Assembly (NCBI GenBank): GCA_046727855.1
Contig: JBKPDL010000083.1
Coordinates: 1-35,361 of the forward strand
From: DASPWV01 sp046727855
GTDB lineage: Bacteria > Acidobacteriota > Vicinamibacteria > Vicinamibacterales > UBA2999
DNA length: 35,361 bases
Reading direction: 5' to 3'
Position numbers and translations under genes: made by a program. This document shows positions 31,088 to 35,361 of this stretch, in pieces (position 1 is the stretch's first letter; every line of letters begins with the position of its first letter). Below the pieces are notes generated by a model. The model saw only the letters and a program-made list of their open reading frames with translations, was not told the DNA's origin and ran no database searches.

Positions 31088-32595
31088 GTTCCCCACACAT
31101 CCCCGCGCGGCATGCGCGACTGAAGCACGGTCTTCCAGCGAGCGGCGAACTCTCTCCGCTGGCGACGTAGATCTGGTCCGCCGGCGGATGCGCGCAGCGC
31201 CCGCGACAACGCGGCGCTGCAGACGGCTACGCTTTCGGGCTGGTAATAGATCGAATAGCCATGATCCTGGACACGCAGGCAGAAATCAGCGTCACGCAGC
31301 GGGCCGTAAGGGATCGCGGAATCGAACCCACCTGCGGCTTCGAACGCTCCGCGAGTCATGGCCATGAACAGCGACGAGCAGTAGTCGACGGTTTGGACAA
31401 CTGCGTAGCGCGGGTCATCGGGACTCCAGTTGCCTTCGCCCCGGCTGCGAAGCGACGCATCGACGCCCATCGCTCCGCCGGCGTGGTACAGCCGGCCGCT
31501 GAAATCGAGAATGCGGCCACCGACCACGCCGGCCTGCGGAAATCGCTGCAACGTCGCAAGGAGCGGCGCCATGGCGCCTGGGCCTGCTACCACGCCGTTG
31601 CCCATGCACACGAGCACGTCAGACGAATCCTCGTCCACTGTCACGCGATTGGTCACGATGCGGCCCGACCCGAGAGGCTCCTGCACATGCATCACTGTTA
31701 TCTGGCTGGCCGACGGCGTCGGCCGCGACGCAGCGACCGATTCGGTTTTCACAACCAGACCATCCGAGATCACCACCACCACCACCCACGCCGCGACACG
31801 CCGCGCTTCGCGCAGCGATGACGGCTTGTCGTCCGGGATCGCCACGATGTCGATGCTGTGATCAATGTGCGGCAGCGCGTTGCCGCTGAATTCAGCGATC
31901 GCAAGCGCCGGAAACCGCTCGCGAAGCTTCGCGCCGGTGGCCCAGTCGAGCACGTCGGGATCGCGGCCGAGGCTGCGTCGCGCCTGCGCAAACACGCGAT
32001 CGAGACGCACATCATCGAACGGCAGGCGGTCGGCACGCGGCCGCAAATCGAACACGCGGCACAGCAGGTGGCACGCAGTTTCGACGTAGTTGCTCTCCAG
32101 ATGCTGGCGCAGGCCCTTGTAGTGCTCCAGCCACCACGCTGCCGGCTCAGGAAAAACCAAGGTGTCGTAGCCTTCGTGCCGCAGCGCCTCGAGGTGACCG
32201 ATCGCGGCGGTATCGTCGGCCGGATAAAACCCGGAGTAGCCGGCGCGGTCGTCCTGCGGAAAGTGACCAGCATGCCGGTCGGGAATGCCGAGCAGCGCGT
32301 GGTCGCCGCGCGTAGCGACGAGAACGCGCGCGTCTGACGGCAGGATGTCAGCAAGCCAACGTTGAAAGCGCTGGACGAACCAGTCGTATTCCAACAGCCC
32401 TCGATCGACGTCGGGACGCACCTGTCGAACTTCGGCCACGTAATCCTGAAGACGCTTGACTTGCGCAGCGAGTGCAGCGACCTGTTTTTGCAGCAACTCG
32501 AAGTCGGTCGGCGCGGCCGCGCCCTTCGCGTCGCCGTTCAGAGGATGCCGGTCGAATCTCCGCAGCTCCACTTCGGCGTGTTCGGTCTTGTTCAT
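31084..32595 (-). CDS. WWL-domain protein with truncated GT2 module
   Basis: A 503-residue protein. Residues 32-58 are a coiled coil (FELLQKQVAALAAQVKRLQD). Residues 86-184 form the same unnamed domain as in the next gene (VATRGDHALLG, HFPQ, GFYPADDTAAIGHLEALR, AAWWLEHYKGL). Residues 210-275 resemble a degraded methyltransferase (DVLDWATGAKLRERFP; LPHIDHSIDIVAIPDD) and end in a five-valine run from a GTG/CAC repeat. From 325 comes only the acceptor half of a GT2 fold: FPQAGVVGGRILDFSGRLYH, VDYCSSLFMAMTRGAFEAAG, RDADFCLRVQDHGYSIYYQP. The nucleotide-binding half is absent, and the usual NND(T) metal motif reads CMGNGV. It may be scaffolding rather than catalytic. The start ATG overlaps the upstream small frame as ATGA. 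Confidence 0.75.
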   Translation of the reverse strand: MNKTEHAEVELRRFDRHPLNGDAKGAAAPTDFELLQKQVAALAAQVKRLQDYVAEVRQVRPDVDRGLLEYDWFVQRFQRWLADILPSDARVLVATRGDHALLGIPDRHAGHFPQDDRAGYSGFYPADDTAAIGHLEALRHEGYDTLVFPEPAAWWLEHYKGLRQHLESNYVETACHLLCRVFDLRPRADRLPFDDVRLDRVFAQARRSLGRDPDVLDWATGAKLRERFPALAIAEFSGNALPHIDHSIDIVAIPDDKPSSLREARRVAAWVVVVVISDGLVVKTESVAASRPTPSASQITVMHVQEPLGSGRIVTNRVTVDEDSSDVLVCMGNGVVAGPGAMAPLLATLQRFPQAGVVGGRILDFSGRLYHAGGAMGVDASLRSRGEGNWSPDDPRYAVVQTVDYCSSLFMAMTRGAFEAAGGFDSAIPYGPLRDADFCLRVQDHGYSIYYQPESVAVCSAALSRALRASAGGPDLRRQRREFAARWKTVLQSRMPRGDVWGT

Positions 32596-32738
32596 ATCCG
32601 CCTGCCGAGAATTACGGCAAACATGTTCGTCTTGCTCATCACATCAGCGTGGTTGCCGACGTGCACTCCGAGGCCGTGCAGAAGGCTCATCACCATCGAC
32701 GTGCCCGAGCGGTGCATGCCGGTAACGCATACGATCAT
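32592..32738 (-). CDS. 48-residue sulfotransferase N-terminal fragment (short gene or relic)
   Basis: This frame begins MIVCVTGMHRSGTSMVMSLL and continues HGLGVHVGN before ending at TGA after 48 codons. GMHRSGTS is the 5'-phosphosulfate-binding loop of bacterial sulfotransferases, and LLHGLGVHVG is the usual following helix. Everything after that, including the 3'-phosphate-binding motif and catalytic residues, is missing, so it cannot be an active sulfotransferase. AGGAG lies about 11 nt upstream of the ATG, and its stop overlaps the next start (ATGA), so it is still placed as a translated gene in the operon. Either it is a relic kept as a coupling cistron, or it is a small protein. It suggests the glycan may once have been sulfated. 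Confidence 0.65.
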   Translation of the reverse strand: MIVCVTGMHRSGTSMVMSLLHGLGVHVGNHADVMSKTNMFAVILGRRI

Positions 32739-32762
32739 CGGCGAGTCGGCTCCTGATGAATG

Positions 32763-33938
32763 TCAGGCGGCCGCGGCGTGCGCGAGCAGGCGCGGCAAAA
32801 CGACGCGATAGTCGAAAAACTCGGCGGCGATGTCGGCGGCAGCCTTGCTGTGCAACTGGTAGTCGGCGGCAATGCGACCAACGGCGTCGACGATGTCGTC
32901 GATTCCGTTGAAAGCAAAGAGGCCCTTCCCCGTGGGCAGCACGTTACTGAATCCGGTCTCCTGCGTGATAACCGGCCGCCCGGCAGCAAGGTATGTTGCG
33001 CTCCGTTCACTGAACCAGCCGCTGCGCAGCCTGACGTTCTGATCCTTCGCCACCGTGAATTCCCCGCGCGATGTCTGGATGTATTCGCGGTATGCATCCA
33101 GATCGGTCGAGAACGACAGCGCGTCTCGGACTTTCCATCCGTGCTGCTCGAGCATCTCCTGATCGTGCGCGTCATAGCTGCTCAGCGCGAGCTCGAATTC
33201 CGCATCGACCCGCGACGGCAGGTCGAGGATTCGCAGGAACTCGCGATGCTTGCTCCAGTAATATGTCTCGCCCTCGAACGCGAACTCGCGGTACTCCTGG
33301 CGCCAGTTGCCGATGGTGGTGAACGTCTCCCGCCGCCCCTGCACTGACCTGTCCCACAAGTCAGGCACGATCGGTGGCGGGCTGGGATGGAACGCAAAGC
33401 GATTCGACACCGGCACTCTCGAATCGGGATGCCCGTAGTTGAGCCCCCACGTGACATAGGCCCGATGCGCCTTCAGAAACTCGATGGCCTGAGGCGCTTG
33501 TTCGTAGAGGTCAACCTGCAACTCCACGGGATCGGTGTCGACGTAAATCAACTGACCGCCTGCCAAGTGGTCCGCCGAGGGCCTGGTCGACCCGTGCAGG
33601 TTCACGATGAAGTCCGACGACCGATACAGATCGCGTAGTCGCTCTCGGCTCATGCCGAAGCATCGGCCGTCATGGAGGACGTGGTACGCCCAGCGATCCG
33701 GCATGTCGATGCGCCGCATCACCGCCGCAACAAAATCGGCGGCCTTGAACCAACCGTCATCATTCTTGTGCTCGATGAACATGCGCGGTGTGCTGCCGTG
33801 GGCCTCGACATAGTAGACCTCGTAACCGAGCCTGGCAAAGCCGATCAGGTATTGGATCGTCACCCACACCAGCCCTCCGACCGGCATGCGGCTCATGATT
33901 CCCAGTACGACGACCCTCTGTCGGCGCGTGGGCGTCAT
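32763..33938 (-). CDS. Putative glycosyltransferase (paralogue of the gene at 26528)
   Basis: A 391-residue GT-B-like protein. The N-terminus has VVVLGIMSRMPVGGLVW and YLIGFARLGYEVYYVEAHG; the middle has FTTIGNWRQ and YWSKHREFLRILDLP. The C-terminus has GEFTVAKDQNV, then SGWFSERSATYLAAGRPVIT and QETGF. The motif order and spacing match the product at 26528-27694, so the two are paralogues that bracket the operon. It starts inside an ATGA overlap with the ABC exporter gene, linking glycan synthesis and export. The stop is 24 nt before the sulfotransferase fragment. Specificity is unknown. Confidence 0.75.
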   Translation of the reverse strand: MTPTRRQRVVVLGIMSRMPVGGLVWVTIQYLIGFARLGYEVYYVEAHGSTPRMFIEHKNDDGWFKAADFVAAVMRRIDMPDRWAYHVLHDGRCFGMSRERLRDLYRSSDFIVNLHGSTRPSADHLAGGQLIYVDTDPVELQVDLYEQAPQAIEFLKAHRAYVTWGLNYGHPDSRVPVSNRFAFHPSPPPIVPDLWDRSVQGRRETFTTIGNWRQEYREFAFEGETYYWSKHREFLRILDLPSRVDAEFELALSSYDAHDQEMLEQHGWKVRDALSFSTDLDAYREYIQTSRGEFTVAKDQNVRLRSGWFSERSATYLAAGRPVITQETGFSNVLPTGKGLFAFNGIDDIVDAVGRIAADYQLHSKAAADIAAEFFDYRVVLPRLLAHAAAA

Positions 33939-35361
33939 GACACGTCCTCCAGCCGAACCGGTTGCGCCGTCACCGACCGCGTCCGGCGCCGCGCGGCATC
34001 ACGCATTTGCGCGTCGTACAACTGCCGGTAGTACGTTCCGTGGCGCATCAGTTCGTGGTGGGTGCCACGTTCCAGGATGGCACCATGATCGAGCACCAGA
34101 ATCTGATCGGCGTGCCGCACGGTGGAGAGCCGGTGCGCGATGATGAACGTCGTGCGGCCGAGCATGAGCCGATCGAGCGCATCCAGAATGACCCCTTCCG
34201 TCCTGGAATCGATCGACGACGTCGGCTCGTCGAGAATGAGAATCGGAGCATTCTTGAGGAACGCGCGCGCGACGGCAATTCTTTGCCGCTCCCCTCCCGA
34301 CAACTGGACACCGCGTTCGCCGATAGACGTCTCATATTGATTGGGCAGACGTTCGATAAAGTCATGAGCGTTCGCCGCCCGTGCGCAGGCAATCACGTCC
34401 TCATCGCTTGCGCCAAGGCGGCCATAGCGGATGTTTTCAGCGATTGTTGTCGAAAACAGCAGCGGATCCTGAAGCACGACGCTGATCTGACCCCGCAGCG
34501 ATCGCAGTGTGAGGCTCCGGAGATCGCGACCGTCGAGCGTCACGCGGCCGATAGACGGGTCGTAGAAGCGCGGAATCAGACTCGCGAGCGTCGTTTTTCC
34601 AGCGCCTGTCCGCCCAATGATCGCCACAACCTGGCCGGGCAGCGCCTCGAAGCTGATGCCTTTGAGCGTGTCGGTCCGTGATTCGTAGGAGAAATGGACG
34701 TCATCGAATGTGATACGCCCCTCGACGCGGTCGACGTCCACGGCTGTGGGCGCATCCTGGATCTCCGGCGAAATATCTAGTAACTGAAACCCCATCTGCG
34801 CGCTGATCAGATGATCCTTCAGCGTCCCAAGCGTGTTGCTGATTGACTCCAGCGGTGTGTACACCGAAGCGATGTACGCCATGATCACGAGCAGCTCACC
34901 GACCGTGAGCGCCCCGCGCAGCACCTGATAGGCGCCAAAGCCAAGCACCAGAGCGGTGCCGATCGCGGTCAGGGTGTTGACAACGAGCGAGAACAGCGTC
35001 TGATTCACGGTGAGTCGTACGCGTGCGTCGACCGCGCGCTCACCTTGTCGGCGGAATCGTTCGTATTCATGATCTTCTCGTCCAAACGCGACGATCACGC
35101 GCAACATGGCCATCGCCTCGTGGACGATGGACATGGTTTGGCCTTCCATGCCTTTGACTTCGCGCAGACGACTGTCGACGTGGGAGGCGTAAAAACCAAC
35201 CGAGTAATAAATGAAGGGGACCACCGTCATCGACAGCAAGGCGAGCAGTGGATCGAGACGAAACGCGATCCAGAACATGCCGATGAGCGTCACCGCGCTC
35301 TGCAGGAGCGGCGGCCCGGACATCACGACGCTGCCGACGCTCGCCGATAGCAACGTAATCC
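33935..35361 (-). CDS. ABC exporter, fused permease-ATPase (MsbA-like; 5' end outside window)
   Basis: The C-terminal 475 or so residues of a type-I (fused) ABC exporter half-transporter; the frame stays open to the window edge. Transmembrane segments TM3-TM6 are visible (ALLSMTVVPFIYYSVGFYAS; SLVVNTLTAIGTALVLGFGAY; VGELLVIMAYIASVYTPLES). The nucleotide-binding domain follows: Walker A IIGRTGAGKTT, Q-loop VVLQDPLLFSTTIAENIRYG, signature VQLSGGERQRIAVARA, Walker B ILILDEPTSSID, H-loop FIIAHRLSTVRHAD. MsbA/lipid-A-type and polysaccharide-precursor exporters have this form. Its coupling to glycosyltransferases suggests it flips a lipid-linked glycan, though many drug exporters look the same. It is the most upstream visible gene of the operon. 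Confidence 0.93.
   Translation of the reverse strand, partial: ITLLSASVGSVVMSGPPLLQSAVTLIGMFWIAFRLDPLLALLSMTVVPFIYYSVGFYASHVDSRLREVKGMEGQTMSIVHEAMAMLRVIVAFGREDHEYERFRRQGERAVDARVRLTVNQTLFSLVVNTLTAIGTALVLGFGAYQVLRGALTVGELLVIMAYIASVYTPLESISNTLGTLKDHLISAQMGFQLLDISPEIQDAPTAVDVDRVEGRITFDDVHFSYESRTDTLKGISFEALPGQVVAIIGRTGAGKTTLASLIPRFYDPSIGRVTLDGRDLRSLTLRSLRGQISVVLQDPLLFSTTIAENIRYGRLGASDEDVIACARAANAHDFIERLPNQYETSIGERGVQLSGGERQRIAVARAFLKNAPILILDEPTSSIDSRTEGVILDALDRLMLGRTTFIIAHRLSTVRHADQILVLDHGAILERGTHHELMRHGTYYRQLYDAQMRDAARRRTRSVTAQPVRLEDVS

Noticed and set aside
31770..31795. CAC/GTG trinucleotide run
   Set aside because: It is inside an open frame and encodes consecutive valines. I treat it as low complexity within the degraded segment, not as a separate repeat feature.

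Overview
The window is GC-rich, densely coded bacterial chromosome. Three things suggest an Acidobacteriota genome, possibly of the Vicinamibacteria type: a very large Oar-like TonB-dependent receptor with an N-terminal carboxypeptidase-regulatory domain, an ADOP-type MacB/FtsX permease without its own ATPase, and the mix of amidohydrolase, VOC and DoxX genes. This is inference from gene families; no rRNA or other taxonomic marker is present. I see no tRNA, rRNA, CRISPR array or insertion sequence.

Layout. (1) 1-4198, minus strand: a tripartite heavy-metal RND efflux operon (outer-membrane factor, lipoprotein adaptor, HME-RND pump cut by the window edge). (2) 4263-10956: the TonB-dependent receptor, then a modABC molybdate importer on the minus strand, diverging from a small HTH-TOBE regulator. 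The intergenic region between modA and the regulator holds two dyads plus a direct-repeat element that recurs upstream of the receptor, which suggests that receptor and importer share regulation. (3) 11044-14946: a secreted amidohydrolase, a DUF417 membrane protein, a two-domain VOC protein and a DoxX protein, with a decayed DHA2-type MFS fragment between them. (4) 15060-23365: mixed accessory genes (ADOP permease, atypical SDR, DUF4287/DUF5655 protein, MocR regulator with an I78-type lipoprotein, DHFR-like reductase, isochorismatase-like hydrolase). This part contains a repeated 32-bp intergenic element and ends in two decayed genes: an SDR tail and an SRPBCC gene with a frameshift and a nonsense codon. 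(5) 23512-26333: a translationally coupled GAF histidine kinase and a receiver-PP2C (RsbU-like) phosphatase. (6) 26528-35361: one tightly packed minus-strand glycan operon. It has an exporter-type ABC protein cut by the window edge, two paralogous glycosyltransferases at its two ends, a 48-residue sulfotransferase N-terminus, two multidomain proteins sharing an unnamed roughly 100-residue domain, and a GT2 enzyme. Most junctions are short overlaps (1-8 nt).

How the parts work together. The efflux operon would expel transition metals across both membranes. The receptor, ModABC and HTH-TOBE regulator look like an oxyanion-uptake unit with its own switch. The kinase/phosphatase pair is a signalling module probably feeding an anti-sigma partner switch encoded elsewhere. 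The terminal cluster probably builds and exports a surface polysaccharide or glycolipid. The least explained items are the duplicated domain in the glycan operon, the catalytically incomplete GT2 protein attached to it, and the shared operator-like element of the receptor and mod genes.
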